Below are positions 63,555 to 64,000 of a stretch of 64,000 nt of DNA, piece after piece. Source of the stretch: Spongiibacter thalassae (GTDB lineage Bacteria > Pseudomonadota > Gammaproteobacteria > Pseudomonadales > Spongiibacteraceae); assembly GCF_012272835.1 (NCBI RefSeq), contig NZ_JAAWWK010000002.1, positions 649,451-713,450 on the forward strand, read 5' to 3'. The notes under the pieces were generated by a model. It searched no databases, was not told the origin of the DNA, and saw only the letters and a program-made list of their open reading frames with translations. Every line of letters begins with the position of its first letter. Positions within the stretch are counted from its first letter, which is position 1. A program made the translations under genes and the position numbers.

Positions 63555-63641
63555 GCCCGGGTGGTGAAATCGGTAGACACAGGAGACTTAAAATCTCCCG
63601 ACAGCAATGTCGTGCCGGTTCAAGTCCGGCCCCGGGCACCA
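63555..63641 (+). tRNA. tRNA-Leu (TAA)
   Basis: An 87-base type II tRNA with CCA encoded. Acceptor stem GCCCGGG/CCCGGGC with A discriminator; anticodon stem GGAGA/TCTCC with anticodon TAA at 63589-63591; long variable arm; T-arm GCCGGTTCAAGTCCGGC. In E. coli this tRNA (leuZ) follows glyW-cysT directly. Here it is separated from them by about 6 kb of accessory genes. An extended -10 (TGCTATTAG, 63490-63498) could serve as its own promoter. Confidence 0.96.
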
Positions 63642-63871
63642 ATAAGTTCCAGGCACTCTCTTGCCTTTCAATGCCGTTGCCTATTTTTGCCGTTTAATCC
63701 AATAGTAGACTTACTAGTAGACGGGCTGTTTGCCTCCGCTCCCCTTCGTTCTGGCGAGCCTGATCACATCAGATGTTATCGTGTGCTTTGTTGCGGGTGA
63801 CCTTTACCCATTCAGCACCGATTCAGTTCCCACCTCCCATACTGGCGCCAACTAATAGGGAGAGTCCCACA

Positions 63872-64000
63872 ATGAAAATTTCATCTTTTGTGTCTGCCGC
63901 TTGCCTTTGCCTAGCCACCGCTACGGCCACGGCGGGTCATTTGCATAGTCCTTCTTATTCCTCTCACCGGGATACCAGCATGTATTTATTTGGTGGTCTG
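63872..64000 (+). CDS. Secreted protein, 5' fragment cut by window edge
   Basis: The first 43 codons of a gene that runs off the window. ATG 63872 follows AGGGAGA at eight bases. A clear signal peptide (KISSFVSAACLCLATATATA, then GHLHSP) shows the product is exported. The visible mature part is His/Ser-rich (HLHSPSYSSHRDTSMYLFGG). Too little is present to name it. The 230 bases between tRNA-Leu and this gene hold no other feature besides a small direct repeat. Confidence 0.75.
   Translation, partial: MKISSFVSAACLCLATATATAGHLHSPSYSSHRDTSMYLFGGL

Noticed and set aside
63703-63722. TAGTAGAC direct repeat with a four-base spacer
   Set aside because: Too short and isolated to support an operator or target-site call.

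Overview
The window is a gene-dense stretch of a gammaproteobacterial chromosome. Most genes are housekeeping genes whose identity and order resemble Pseudomonas: slt-uup-usp-topA-sulA-lexA, mfd-gap-nqrABCDEF-apbE-nqrM, lolCDE-comEC-exbBD-msbA-lpxK-kdsB-murB, then gacA-uvrC-pgsA-tRNAs. The Na+-pumping NADH dehydrogenase, lipid A/KDO export genes and LolCDE point to a Gram-negative, probably marine organism, for example of the Cellvibrionales/Spongiibacteraceae type. The taxon is an inference. No phage, IS, CRISPR or integrase gene was seen.

Region 1 (1-7353) is the most unusual part. It holds a co-directional run of a double-FHA protein, a caspase-fold (C14) lipoprotein with Sel1 repeats, an autotransporter-type beta-barrel protein, an alpha/beta-hydrolase lipoprotein and a transmembrane Ser/Thr kinase with a threonine-rich acidic tail. 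A convergent PP2C phosphatase closes it. Together they look like a kinase/phosphatase/phosphothreonine-reader module coupled to envelope effectors, without type VI secretion genes beside it. Region 2 (7446-14309) has cysK, a MoxR/VWA chaperone pair, an RNA methyltransferase, amtB preceded by a cluster of NtrC-like sites, a glutaredoxin-like protein and a MOSC protein.

Region 3 (14346-32771) carries cell-wall turnover, ABC-F, topoisomerase I, the SOS regulator LexA with two SOS boxes and co-transcribed sulA, an MscS channel, methylthioinosine phosphorylase, csiV-mfd and a long-form GAPDH. Region 4 (32994-41247) is a complete Na+-NQR operon with its flavin transferase and iron-delivery factor, followed by a convergent DAHP synthase. 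Region 5 (41365-57206) covers lipoprotein sorting, DNA uptake, ExbBD, lipid A flipping, KDO activation, MurB, GacA, UvrC and PgsA.

Region 6 (57323-64000) begins with a tRNA-Gly/tRNA-Cys operon. The tRNA-Leu(UAA) that follows these two directly in E. coli lies about 6 kb further on. Between them sit REP-like palindromes, an unknown 196-residue protein, an arsR-arsC-acr3 arsenic operon and a small secreted protein. The last of these precedes a subtilase-like peptidase with a CFI-box C-terminal sorting region. This interval looks like an accessory insertion into the tRNA cluster.
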